In this document: positions 43,745 through 52,065 of the stretch, piece after piece | Numbering within the stretch: position 1 is the first letter of the stretch | Layout: every line of letters starts with the position of its first letter | NCBI GenBank assembly: GCA_004299485.1 | Contig: SCQP01000016.1 | Span: 62,001-126,000 of the forward strand | DNA length: 64,000 bases | Origin: Acidobacteriota bacterium | Lineage (GTDB): Bacteria; Acidobacteriota; Terriglobia; Terriglobales; SCQP01 | Direction: 5' to 3' | Program-made: the position numbers and the translations under genes | Notes under the pieces: generated by a model | Seen by the model: the letters and a program-made list of their open reading frames with translations, nothing else | The model's database searches: none | Told to the model about the DNA's origin: nothing

Positions 43745-46312
43745 ATGAATAGCGATGAGAAAATCCGGCTGGCGGCAGAAGCCCTGTTGCCCCAAGATGA
43801 GAGCCTGAGCGCGGCCGAGGTCCGCGACCTGCTGCGCGAGGCCGGCGCCGATCCGGACGCCCTGCAGGCCACCTTTGCCGCCCAACTACCCCTGGAATCC
43901 TGTGCCGCCTTCCGGGCGCTCTTGCCCGCCTATCGCGCCGGCACGCTGCCCCCGCCGCGCCGCCTGCTCGTCGAAGATCACCTGCACCACTGCGTCGCCT
44001 GTCGTCACGCCCTCCACCCCACCACTGCACCAGCCGCGATCGCCGCGGCCAAACCCCGGCCGCGCGCCATCCCTGTTTGGCTGGCGGCCGCGGCCGCCAT
44101 CATCGTAATTGCCGTCCTCGTCTGGGGCGCGCGCGCCGGCGTGCTGCCCGGCCAGTCGCAAGCACTCGCCACCGTCGCCCAGAACAGTGGCACGGTCTTC
44201 TCCGTCAGCGGCGCCAGCGTCCGTCCCGTCGCTGCGGGCACGGTGCTCAATAGCGGCGCCGAAATCCGCACCGGAACTACGCAAGGCGCCGAGCTGCAGC
44301 TGCGCTCCGGTACCCAACTCGAGCTGGCCCGCCGTACCGACGTCCTCCTCCAGCGCGGCTGGACGGGCACCACCATCCACCTCCTCCACGGCAACCTCAT
44401 CGTCCGCGCCACCGATCACGGCTGGGCGCGCCGCCTTTATATCGCGACCGCCGATAGCCGCATCACCGACCAGGGCACGGTCTTCTCCGTCGCCCACGGT
44501 CTGATGGGCTCCCGCGTCGCCGTCGCTCAGGGCAGCGTCGCCTTCCGTTACGAGCGCGGCGGCCAGAATTACACCGAAACCGTCCTCGCCGGTCACGAAG
44601 CCACCAGTAATCCCCGCCTCGGCCTCGTGCCCATGCGCGACGCCTTCGACTGGAGCCAGAACGCCGGCCAGTACCTCGCCATGCTTGACGAGTTGACCAA
44701 CATGGGCAAACAGCTCGAATCCCTGCCCGCACCCCCGCCGCGCCATCAATCCGCCCTGCTTTCGCTCGTCCCCGCCAACGCCTTTGTCTACGCCGCCATC
44801 CCCAACCTTAACCAGACGCTCACTCAGGCGCACTCCATCCTCGAAAGCGACTTGGGTAACAGTCCGGCACTCGAAGCCTGGTGGAACCAGCCCTCCGCCC
44901 ACGGCGGTCCCACCAACGGTCAGCAACTCGAAAGCATGCTCAACACCCTGCAGTCGCTCACCAGCTATCTCGGCGATGAGATCGCAGTGGCTGCCGCCCG
45001 CAAGCCCTCCGCGGGCGTCGTCATTCTCGCCTCGGTCAGCAAGCCCGGTCTCGCCGCTCAACTCGAGCAGCAATCCGGCCACGGTCCCCAGCCGCGCGTG
45101 CTCTCCAATCCCGCCGCCGCTGGTCCCGGCAGCAGCAAATCCATGCTGATCTGGATCGGCAACGGCAAACTCGTCGCCACGCACAACGGCACGCTCCTGC
45201 AGGAATGCGCCGCCCTTGCCGGCCAGCCGGGCCCCGGTCCATTTCTTGCAACTCCGCTCTATCAGAAAGTCGCACCCCTCTATCAGGCAGGCGCAAGCTG
45301 GATTCTCGCCGCCGATGTGAACCAAATGCACTTCGGCGCCGTACATAAAACCGTGAATCCCGCGCCCTCCAGCGGCTCCCATCCGGAATTTCTGGTGGCC
45401 CGCAGCCAGTTGCACAGTGACGGCACGCCATCTTACGTCCAGGTTGACTTCAGCGGCCCGCGCACCGGTCTCTTCGGCATATTGGCCGCGCCCGGTCCCA
45501 TGGGCGGCCTGCAGTTTCTTTCGCCGAACGCCACCATAGCCGTCAGTTTCCTCACCGAGTCTCCCGCCCAGGTCATCGCCCTGCTGCACGGCAACCATCA
45601 CCATGCTCAGCCCGCCAAGCCGCAAACGCCCGAACAACAGGCCCTGAACGCCGATCTCAAAACCATCTCCGGTCTGCTGGGCGGCGAATTTACCTTTGCG
45701 CAGGACGGTCCCGTGCTCCCTAAGCCCGCCTGGAAAGCCGTGGTCGAAGTCAACGATTCCCAGGCCATGCAAAACGCCATTGTGCAACTACTGCACGATG
45801 GCGACGCCGCCGCCAATCCCAAACATCACTTCACCCTCACCCAGCAGTCCACCAACGGCAACACCATCTACAGCGTCAACCAGAACGCCGAAACCGTGTT
45901 GGCCTACACCTACGCCGGCAGCTATTTACTCGCCGGATCGAGCGTCGCCGAAGTCCAGGACGGCCTCCAGACCGACGACTCCGGCACGAGCCTGCCCTTC
46001 TCCAGCCAGTTTCAGGCCCAGTTGCCGCAGAACGGCCACACCAATTTTTCCGCGTTGTTCTACCACAATCTCGGCGACCGCCTCGGGCCGCTGGCGCAAA
46101 AACTGCTGCCGTCGATCTCCTCCACCTTCCAGCCCGAGGTCAAGGCGCTGCTCGGCAACGCCACGCCAGGCCTGACCTACGCCTACGCTGCCCCCACCTC
46201 GATTGAAGTCGCCAGCACCCGCGGCCTGCTCGGCCTCACCCTCCAGAACATGCTAGCGTTAGGTCTATCGCCGCACAAAACCGTGCCCAAAGGCTCCCAT
46301 GGCCATCGCTGA
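43745..46312 (+). CDS. Anti-sigma factor/FecR-domain membrane protein with large periplasmic domain
   Basis: 855 aa. The N-terminal region holds a zf-HC2-like motif HLHHCVACRHA (residues 79-89). One membrane helix spans about 110-128. A FecR-like domain follows at about 140-270 (TRTDVLLQRGWTGTTIHLLHGNLIVRA, SRITDQGTVFSVAHG). The remaining 570 residues are a periplasmic region without an obvious family, opening SLVPANAFVYAAIPNLNQTL. It should hold the sigma factor at the membrane and release it on a periplasmic signal. Good ribosome site GGAG, 6 nt upstream. Its 3' end overlaps the ABC ATPase start by 14 nt. Confidence 0.75.
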   Translation: MNSDEKIRLAAEALLPQDESLSAAEVRDLLREAGADPDALQATFAAQLPLESCAAFRALLPAYRAGTLPPPRRLLVEDHLHHCVACRHALHPTTAPAAIAAAKPRPRAIPVWLAAAAAIIVIAVLVWGARAGVLPGQSQALATVAQNSGTVFSVSGASVRPVAAGTVLNSGAEIRTGTTQGAELQLRSGTQLELARRTDVLLQRGWTGTTIHLLHGNLIVRATDHGWARRLYIATADSRITDQGTVFSVAHGLMGSRVAVAQGSVAFRYERGGQNYTETVLAGHEATSNPRLGLVPMRDAFDWSQNAGQYLAMLDELTNMGKQLESLPAPPPRHQSALLSLVPANAFVYAAIPNLNQTLTQAHSILESDLGNSPALEAWWNQPSAHGGPTNGQQLESMLNTLQSLTSYLGDEIAVAAARKPSAGVVILASVSKPGLAAQLEQQSGHGPQPRVLSNPAAAGPGSSKSMLIWIGNGKLVATHNGTLLQECAALAGQPGPGPFLATPLYQKVAPLYQAGASWILAADVNQMHFGAVHKTVNPAPSSGSHPEFLVARSQLHSDGTPSYVQVDFSGPRTGLFGILAAPGPMGGLQFLSPNATIAVSFLTESPAQVIALLHGNHHHAQPAKPQTPEQQALNADLKTISGLLGGEFTFAQDGPVLPKPAWKAVVEVNDSQAMQNAIVQLLHDGDAAANPKHHFTLTQQSTNGNTIYSVNQNAETVLAYTYAGSYLLAGSSVAEVQDGLQTDDSGTSLPFSSQFQAQLPQNGHTNFSALFYHNLGDRLGPLAQKLLPSISSTFQPEVKALLGNATPGLTYAYAAPTSIEVASTRGLLGLTLQNMLALGLSPHKTVPKGSHGHR

Positions 46313-47306
46313 TAGCGCCCTCCCGCAGGTAACGCCGGTTGCCACTCCGGTAATCGAGTTGGAAAACCTGCGGGTCCGCTACGGCCAGCGCATCGCCCTC
46401 GACGGTCTCACCGCCCGCCTTACCGGCCGCGCCGTCGGCCTGCTCGGTCCCAACGGCGCCGGCAAATCCACCCTCATCGCCACCCTCCTCGGTTTCGTCA
46501 AACCCGCCGCAGGCTCCGCCCGCCTCCTCGGCCAGCCGATCGGCCGAGGGCGCGGCAAAGGGGAGGCCGACCAACGGGAGGCCCGGGGCGCAGCCCCGCC
46601 TGAGGGCGGCGTGAGCCGCGTGGGGTACATGCCCGAAAACGACGCCTTCATCGGCAACATGAGCGCCGTTGCGCTCACCCGCATGATGGCCGAACTCAGC
46701 GGACTGCCGCCCGAAACCGCTCTCGAACGCGCCCACGAAAGCCTGTTCTATGTCGGCCTCGGCGAAGCGCGCTATCGTCCCCTGAACAGCTACTCCCAAG
46801 GCATGCGCCAGATGGCCAAGCTGGCGCAGGCAATCGTCCACGGCCCTAAGCTGCTGATCCTCGACGAGCCCACCAACAGCCTCGATCCCGAAGGCCGCGA
46901 GCGCATGCTCCGGCTCATCCGCCAGATGCGCGACGCCACCGGCATGCGCATCATTCTCTGCTCGCATCTGCTCCGCGACGTCGAGCAGACTTGCGACGAA
47001 GTCCTCATCCTCAAGCACGGCCGCGCCGTCCATCAGACCCGCCTTGATGCCACGCCGCCCGCTTCGCGCCTGCTCGAGCTCGAAACTGCCGATGACGGCA
47101 CCGCCTTCGCGGCCACCCTCGCTTCCCTCGGCTGCGAAGTCGCCCGCCGTGGCCGCCGCCTCAAAACCGTCCTCCCCTCCGGCCTCGAACTGCGTGACAT
47201 CTACCAGGCCGCCGCCGCCGCCAACATCCAGCTCCGCCGCGTCCAGTTCCGCCGCGACACCCTGGAAGACATCTTCCTCCGCGCCATGGACGAGAACGGA
47301 ACTTAG
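46299..47306 (+). CDS. ABC transporter ATPase carrying an in-frame repeat insertion
   Basis: 335 aa. Walker A GPNGAGKS is at 50-57, the signature is NSYSQGMRQMAKLAQA, Walker B is KLLILDEPTNSLDPEG, and the H-loop is ILCSHLLRD. Between LLG and the Q-loop RVGYMPEND, where family members have about 10-15 residues, there are 28 (QPIGRGRGKGEADQREARGA...). The excess matches the dispersed element DQREARGAAP. The frame stays open and all catalytic motifs remain, so the protein is probably functional. It energises one of the downstream permeases. Confidence 0.88.
   Translation: MAIADSALPQVTPVATPVIELENLRVRYGQRIALDGLTARLTGRAVGLLGPNGAGKSTLIATLLGFVKPAAGSARLLGQPIGRGRGKGEADQREARGAAPPEGGVSRVGYMPENDAFIGNMSAVALTRMMAELSGLPPETALERAHESLFYVGLGEARYRPLNSYSQGMRQMAKLAQAIVHGPKLLILDEPTNSLDPEGRERMLRLIRQMRDATGMRIILCSHLLRDVEQTCDEVLILKHGRAVHQTRLDATPPASRLLELETADDGTAFAATLASLGCEVARRGRRLKTVLPSGLELRDIYQAAAAANIQLRRVQFRRDTLEDIFLRAMDENGT
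46545..46620. repeat. Dispersed element copy E4, in frame inside the ABC ATPase gene
   Basis: The core 46569-46598 reads GACCAACGGGAGG then CGGGGC-GCA-GCCCCG (6-bp stem, GCA loop). It continues as GGCGGCGTGAGCCGC. The same order recurs between genes at 55611-55655. In the ATPase frame it encodes DQREARGAAPPEGG. Confidence 0.75.
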
Positions 47307-47379
47307 CTTCCGCCTGGCCTAAATTCACGGAACCGCCCTCCCCCGAGCCCGTACCTTCTGGGCAGAAGAACCGCACCGG

Positions 47380-47500
47380 GCGGGGCGTAGGGGCCCCCGG
47401 CCCGGTGCAGCGAGGACGGAGAGAGCGGGCGGCTTTGCGAGGCCCCGCAGGGGCCGAGTGGCGCAGGCGCCAATGGCGCCTGCGCGGGTGCCCGCGATTA
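47380..47500. repeat. GC-rich multi-hairpin spacer between ABC genes (copy E7)
   Basis: The spacer contains an outer stem CACCGGGC/GCCCGGTG (about 47383-47408), the GCA-loop hairpin GGCCCC-GCA-GGGGCC (47441-47455), and a perfect 11-bp hairpin GCGCAGGCGCC-AAT-GGCGCCTGCGC (47461-47485). The tract GGGGC-n4-GGGGCCCCCGGCCCGG resembles copy E6. No U tract follows, so this is more likely a repeat element or attenuator than an intrinsic terminator. Confidence 0.6.
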
Positions 47501-47510
47501 AGATAGATCG

Positions 47511-48371
47511 ATGGCCGTCTACAAGCAGACCTACCGCGGCTACGAAGGACCCCTCGCAGCCTCCGCCTGGCAGCGAGTGGGCGTCATTCACCGCTACGCC
47601 CGCCGGCGCGTCTTCGCCTCCCGCTTTCTGACGGTCCTGTTCCTGATCTGCCTGCTCGTCCCCCTCATCCAACTTGTGCTGGTCTACGTCTCCAACAATC
47701 TCGGTTTTCTCAGCCAGTTCGGCAACTTCCACTCCTTCGTCACCATCGACAACAACTTCTTCGCCCAATGGCTGCACACCGAGTGCGTCTTCGCCTTTCT
47801 GTTTGCCGCCTTTGCCGCGCCCGGCCTGGTCGCTCCCGACGTCACCAACGGCGGCCTCAGCCTCTACCTGGCGCGCCCGCTCTCGCGCTGGGAGTACATG
47901 CTCGGCAAGTTCAGTGTGTTGTTTGCTCTGCTGTCGGCCTTGACCTGGGTTCCGGGCCTCATCGTCTACGCCGTGCAGATGAGCATCGGCGGCGCCGCCT
48001 GGCGCTCCCAGTTCGGCTGGATCGGCATCAGCATCGTGCTCGCAAGCTGGATCTGGATCACCGTGCTCTCACTCCTCGCCATCGCCGTTTCCTCCTGGGT
48101 ACGCTGGAAAATCATCGCCATCGGCGCCTTGCTGGGTATTGATTTCCTGGGCGCCGGTTTCGGCGCTGCCATCAACGCCACGCTCTCCACCCAGGCCGGC
48201 GATCTGTTCAGCTTCAACGCCCTGCATCTCGTCGTCTGGACCGCCATCTTCCGCCAGCCCCCGCTCGCGCCCCTGCTCGTCGCGGCTGCCTGGATCGTCG
48301 TCGCCGCCATCGCCGGCATTTCGCTCTGGCTGGTGCAGTTGAAAATCCGCGGCCTGGCGGTGGTGCGATGA
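47511..48371 (+). CDS. ABC-2 type permease
   Basis: 286 aa with six hydrophobic helices: about 38-58, 87-107, 140-160, 172-198, 205-225 and 248-275. There is a cytoplasmic N-terminus (MAVYKQTYRGYEGPLAASAWQRVGVI). Layout and length match ABC-2 family exporters. It lies between the two ATPase genes and overlaps the second by 4 nt. TAAGAT is 6 nt before the ATG, indicating its own leaderless promoter after the hairpin spacer. Confidence 0.82.
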   Translation: MAVYKQTYRGYEGPLAASAWQRVGVIHRYARRRVFASRFLTVLFLICLLVPLIQLVLVYVSNNLGFLSQFGNFHSFVTIDNNFFAQWLHTECVFAFLFAAFAAPGLVAPDVTNGGLSLYLARPLSRWEYMLGKFSVLFALLSALTWVPGLIVYAVQMSIGGAAWRSQFGWIGISIVLASWIWITVLSLLAIAVSSWVRWKIIAIGALLGIDFLGAGFGAAINATLSTQAGDLFSFNALHLVVWTAIFRQPPLAPLLVAAAWIVVAAIAGISLWLVQLKIRGLAVVR

Positions 48372-49300
48372 CCGCCACAACCGGCGTTGTCTTTCACGAC
48401 GTCTCCAAGTTCTACGGCGAAGTCCTGGGTATCAACCACGTCAATTTAGCCCTGCCGCCCGGCATCACCAGCCTGGTCGGCCCCAACGGCGCGGGCAAGT
48501 CGACGTTGATGAATCTGCTTTCCGGCTTGATCCAGCCCACGCGCGGTCACATCGAGGTCTTGGGCGTGACCAACGAGGATCCGGAGCGCCTCTTCCGCCT
48601 GGTCGGCTACAGCTCGCAGTTCGATAGCTTCCCGCGCGGCATGTCCGCCTGGCAACTTCTCACCTCCTTCCTGCGCCTGGCGGGCGAAACCACCAGCGTC
48701 GACCGCCTCGCCACCGCCGCGCTGGACCGCGTCGGCCTGCTCGCCTCCGCCCGCCAGAAGCTCGCCAGTCTGAGCAAGGGCAATCGCCAGCGTGCCCGTC
48801 TGGCGCTCGCCCTGGTGCTCGAACCGCCGGTGATGGTGCTCGATGAACCCCTGAACGGCCTCGATCCCTTGGCGCGCGCCGAAGCCATTGCCCTGTTTCA
48901 AAGCTGGGCCGTCGCAGGCAAGTACGTCATCCTCTCCAGCCACGTCCTCCACGAGGTCGATGCCATCTCCGATCAGGTGGTCATGCTCAGCAACGGTTAT
49001 GTGGTCGCCGAAGGCGCCATTCAGGGCGTGCGTGAGGAGATGCCTGAGCATCCGCTCCAGGTCCGCGTCCGCTGCCGCCGCGCCCGCGCCCTCGCCGCCG
49101 AAGCCTTCCAGTTGCCCGGCGTACTGCAGGCCGAGCTGGGCGAGGGCGCCGTGCTCGTCACCACCCGCGATCCCCGCGAATTTTTTCTCGCCCTCAACCG
49201 CTGGGCGCTGGCCGATTTCGACATCGAAGGCGTCCAGCCCGCCGATGAAGACGCCCGCGCCGTCTACGACTATCTCGTCCAGCCTGGAGGTACGCGATGA
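48368..49300 (+). CDS. ABC transporter ATPase
   Basis: 310 aa. Walker A is GPNGAGKSTLMN, Q-loop GYSSQFDSFPRG, signature SLSKGNRQRARLALA, Walker B VMVLDEPLNGLDPLA, H-loop ILSSHVLHEVD. An extra domain of about 95 residues at the C-terminus (VRVRCRRARALAAEAFQLPG) resembles the regulatory tail of CcmA/NatA-type exporters. It overlaps both neighbours by 4 nt as ATGA, so this is a tightly coupled operon. It has no element insertion at the place where the other ATPase has one. Confidence 0.9.
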   Translation: MTATTGVVFHDVSKFYGEVLGINHVNLALPPGITSLVGPNGAGKSTLMNLLSGLIQPTRGHIEVLGVTNEDPERLFRLVGYSSQFDSFPRGMSAWQLLTSFLRLAGETTSVDRLATAALDRVGLLASARQKLASLSKGNRQRARLALALVLEPPVMVLDEPLNGLDPLARAEAIALFQSWAVAGKYVILSSHVLHEVDAISDQVVMLSNGYVVAEGAIQGVREEMPEHPLQVRVRCRRARALAAEAFQLPGVLQAELGEGAVLVTTRDPREFFLALNRWALADFDIEGVQPADEDARAVYDYLVQPGGTR

Positions 49301-50370
49301 AAGGCCGCTGGCGCCAACTCGCCGTCGTCTTCCGTATGGAGTTGCGCAAAACGCTCTGGTCGCACCGGAGCTGGTGGATCTACCTGTTAGCGCTCGCGCC
49401 CCTGGGCCTGATCGCCGTCTACGGCGCCCAGGTTCACTTCCTCGCACAGCAGCGCGCCGCCTGGATGGCCCATGGCGAGCATCCCATCACCGACGCCGAT
49501 TTTTCCAATTTGGCCACCGGCATGACGCCCGCCCAGGTCCTGCAGCGCCTTGGCCCTCCCGCCGAACAAAGCGGCCGCATGCGCCGCCACCACCACGAGC
49601 TCCAGTACTTCCGCTACGCCACCTCCGACGCCATGTACAACGTGGCCTTCCTCGACGGCAAACTGAATGGCTGGAGCCGTCGTCTCGCCCCCAGCTTCGC
49701 CGATAGCGGCCGCGTCTTCGGTTCGATCTACGAGTTCTTCACCCTCCGCCTGGTCGTCTTTTTCGGCTGCCTCGGGATTTTTCTGCGCCTCTTCCGCGGC
49801 GAGCTGATGGACCGCAGCCTGCACTTCTATTTCCTCGCCCCGGTCCGCCGCGAAATCGTCCTCGCCGGCAAATTCCTCGCCGGTCTTCTCGCCGCCGTCA
49901 TCATTTTTAGCGGCAGCGTCACCCTGCAACTTTTAATTCTCGGCTGGCAAATGGGCCCGCTGATGCGTTCCCAGCTCCTCGGCGTCGAGCACGGCTGGGC
50001 TCAGTTCGGCGCCTACATTGGCGTCACTGCCCTGGCCTGCCTCGGTTACGGCGCCTTTTTCCTTGTGGTCGGCCTGTTTGCCCGCAACCCCATCATCCCG
50101 GTGGTGGCGCTGCTGGTTTGGGAAGGCATCAACCCTTTCCTGCCCTCCCTGCTGAAGCACATCAGCATCATCTACTACCTGATCGGCCTGCTCCCCCTCC
50201 GCCTCGCCTCCGGCCCCGGCACCAATGCCCTCTTCCAGCTCCTCGCTACCAGCGGCAACGCCCTCGCCCCCGCCTGGGACGTGTTGGGCGTCTTCATCGC
50301 CGCCGCCCTCCTCCTCTGGCTGGCAAGCTGGCGCGTCCGCCACCTCGAAATCGACTATGCAAGCGAGTAA
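49297..50370 (+). CDS. ABC-2 type permease with BamE-like insert
   Basis: 357 aa. Helix 1 is at about 27-46. A soluble loop of about 80 residues follows (58-135) with the SmpA/OmlA (BamE) pattern LATGMTPAQVLQRLGPPAEQ ... YFRYA ... YNVAFLDGKLNGW. Five more helices follow from about 145. The insert would lie outside the inner membrane, where BamE-like domains bind partners or envelope components. Start supported by GGAGG 6 nt before ATG. The family as a whole exports lipids, glycans or peptides; the substrate is unknown. Confidence 0.8.
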   Translation: MKGRWRQLAVVFRMELRKTLWSHRSWWIYLLALAPLGLIAVYGAQVHFLAQQRAAWMAHGEHPITDADFSNLATGMTPAQVLQRLGPPAEQSGRMRRHHHELQYFRYATSDAMYNVAFLDGKLNGWSRRLAPSFADSGRVFGSIYEFFTLRLVVFFGCLGIFLRLFRGELMDRSLHFYFLAPVRREIVLAGKFLAGLLAAVIIFSGSVTLQLLILGWQMGPLMRSQLLGVEHGWAQFGAYIGVTALACLGYGAFFLVVGLFARNPIIPVVALLVWEGINPFLPSLLKHISIIYYLIGLLPLRLASGPGTNALFQLLATSGNALAPAWDVLGVFIAAALLLWLASWRVRHLEIDYASE

Positions 50371-50374
50371 CGGG

Positions 50375-50434
50375 AGGGAAAAGGGATAAGGGAAAAGGGG
50401 CGACCCTGAGCCCGTTCCCTTTTCCCTCTTCCCT
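50375..50434. terminator. Heptamer-built inverted repeat between convergent genes
   Basis: Left arm: AGGGAAA, AGGGATA, AGGGAAA, AGGGGCG (50375-50402). Right arm: GTTCCCT, TTTCCCT, CTTCCCT (50414-50434). GGGAAAAGGG (50390-50399) pairs perfectly with CCCTTTTCCC (50417-50426). The site sits between convergent stop codons and the last unit touches the S10 peptidase stop, so it could end both transcripts. It is both a heptanucleotide array and a bidirectional terminator candidate. Confidence 0.6.
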
Positions 50435-51981
50435 CAGTGCGTTAAATTCATCGGTTGATCGTGGCTGGAGTTCGCGATGAACTGTTCGACGTCCTTCGCC
50501 AGCTTGGTCCGCGACGGCGTGTCCTGGTAGATCATGTGGCCGGTCTGATAAAGCTCCACGACGATATGGCTCTGCTCCGAAGGCGGCAGGAACAGGTGCC
50601 ACATGCTGTACTCAGCTTCAAAGAACGGGCACGCCAGATCGTAGTACCCGCCCGCCAGCATCAGCTTCATGTACGGATTTTTCGCGAAGGCGCTCTCCAG
50701 TAGGGTTGACATGTTCTGGTCGTAGTCCATGTTGAACTGCCACGGCCGCGCAATCCCACCGCCATAAACCTCATCGGTCTTGTAGCCCAGGTTCTCGCGC
50801 ACGTACTTCAGAAACATCTGCGTGTACACCGGCCGCTGCACCCAGCTCGGGTCAAAATCGTTGTACGGGTTGCCGGGAATCCGGTTGAAGCTGGTCATGC
50901 GGCCGTCGAGCCGCCCCACCGCCCGTTTTTCGCCGCGCAGCAGCGAGCTCTCGAATAGCGAACTGTCGATCCGCAGGTTGTAATTGTCGAGCAGCTTGGG
51001 ATCGAGGCCGGTGTAACGCGCCATCTGCGTAATCGCCTGCTGCCGCGCCGCGCCCTGCAGCCGGTCGCCCATCTCCAAGTCCATCATGTAGTCGTGCGTG
51101 GCCCAGTTCTCGACTTGCTTTTCCAGCTCCGGCAGCGTCAGCTTTTCCAGATCGGCGGGTAGCTTCTTGTGATACCAGGCAATCGCGGCATAGGAGGGCA
51201 CGAACAGTACGTTGGGCAAGTCATTGTCGGGCGACTCATCGAGTGTGTGCATATTGAGCACGCTCGACAGCAGCACCACCCCGTTCAGCGCGATACCCTG
51301 TTGCGCCAGGTATCCCGCGAGACCCGCCGACCGGAACGTGCCGTAACTTTCCCCGGCGATATAGAGCGGCGAACTCAACCGCCCGTAGTTGGTCAAATAG
51401 AGGCGGATGAACTGGCTCAGCGACTGCAGGTCGCCGGCTACACCCGACGTGTACTTGAGCGCTTTTTCGTTCACCGCACGGCTGTAGCCGGTGCCGTCGG
51501 GATCGATAAAGACCATGTCGGTAAACGGCAGCCAGCTCTCCTGGTTATCCACCAGCTTGTACGGCGGCGGCGGCAGCGTGCCGTCTTCCTGCAGCTCGAT
51601 CCGCTTGGGCGCAAAGCCGCCCATCTGCACCCAGATCGCCGGCTCGCCCGGCCCGCCGTTATAAATGAACGATAGCGGGCGGCTTCCGGCCTTGGCGCCA
51701 TCGAGCGTATACGCTACAAAAAAGATGTGGGCTTCGGTCTTGCCTTCCGCATCCGGCACCGGCAGCCGCCCCGTCGTCGCCGTATACGCATACGTCTGCC
51801 CGCCAATCGTAATCTGATGATGCGTCACCACCGGCGGCGGATCCGTCGGCTTGGGATCATACGGATGCTGCTGCGCTCCGGGCTGGAAAAAGAACCGCCG
51901 CTGCGCCAGCAACGGCGTAGCCAGTGCCAAGGCTAAAATTGGCAAGAGAGCCGCGGAAACGCGCGGAACCCGAATCCTCAT
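50434..51981 (-). CDS. S10 family serine carboxypeptidase
   Basis: 515 aa from the ATG at 51981 (AGGAG 8 nt upstream, then a signal peptide ending LLAQR). The catalytic Ser is in GESYGTFRSAG, the Asp in GGYYDLACPF and the His in QTGHMIYQD, with the oxyanion region FIYNGGPGEPA. These enzymes remove C-terminal residues from peptides at acid pH in the periplasm or outside. With the sedolisin it points to acid proteolysis as a nutrient strategy. Monocistronic between convergent and divergent neighbours. Confidence 0.9.
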   Translation of the reverse strand: MRIRVPRVSAALLPILALALATPLLAQRRFFFQPGAQQHPYDPKPTDPPPVVTHHQITIGGQTYAYTATTGRLPVPDAEGKTEAHIFFVAYTLDGAKAGSRPLSFIYNGGPGEPAIWVQMGGFAPKRIELQEDGTLPPPPYKLVDNQESWLPFTDMVFIDPDGTGYSRAVNEKALKYTSGVAGDLQSLSQFIRLYLTNYGRLSSPLYIAGESYGTFRSAGLAGYLAQQGIALNGVVLLSSVLNMHTLDESPDNDLPNVLFVPSYAAIAWYHKKLPADLEKLTLPELEKQVENWATHDYMMDLEMGDRLQGAARQQAITQMARYTGLDPKLLDNYNLRIDSSLFESSLLRGEKRAVGRLDGRMTSFNRIPGNPYNDFDPSWVQRPVYTQMFLKYVRENLGYKTDEVYGGGIARPWQFNMDYDQNMSTLLESAFAKNPYMKLMLAGGYYDLACPFFEAEYSMWHLFLPPSEQSHIVVELYQTGHMIYQDTPSRTKLAKDVEQFIANSSHDQPMNLTH

Positions 51982-52065
51982 TGAAATGACTCCTGATGGT
52001 TTAAAATAGTCCTGCGCGCGCATTATGGCATTCAGAGACTGCGCTCTTCCAGAGAAATCGTGTCC

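Noticed and set aside
43886-45787. 633-aa minus-strand open frame opposite the FecR-domain gene
   Set aside because: Gly/Asp-rich mirror of GC3-biased codons; the plus-strand protein has a clear zinc-finger, membrane and FecR layout.
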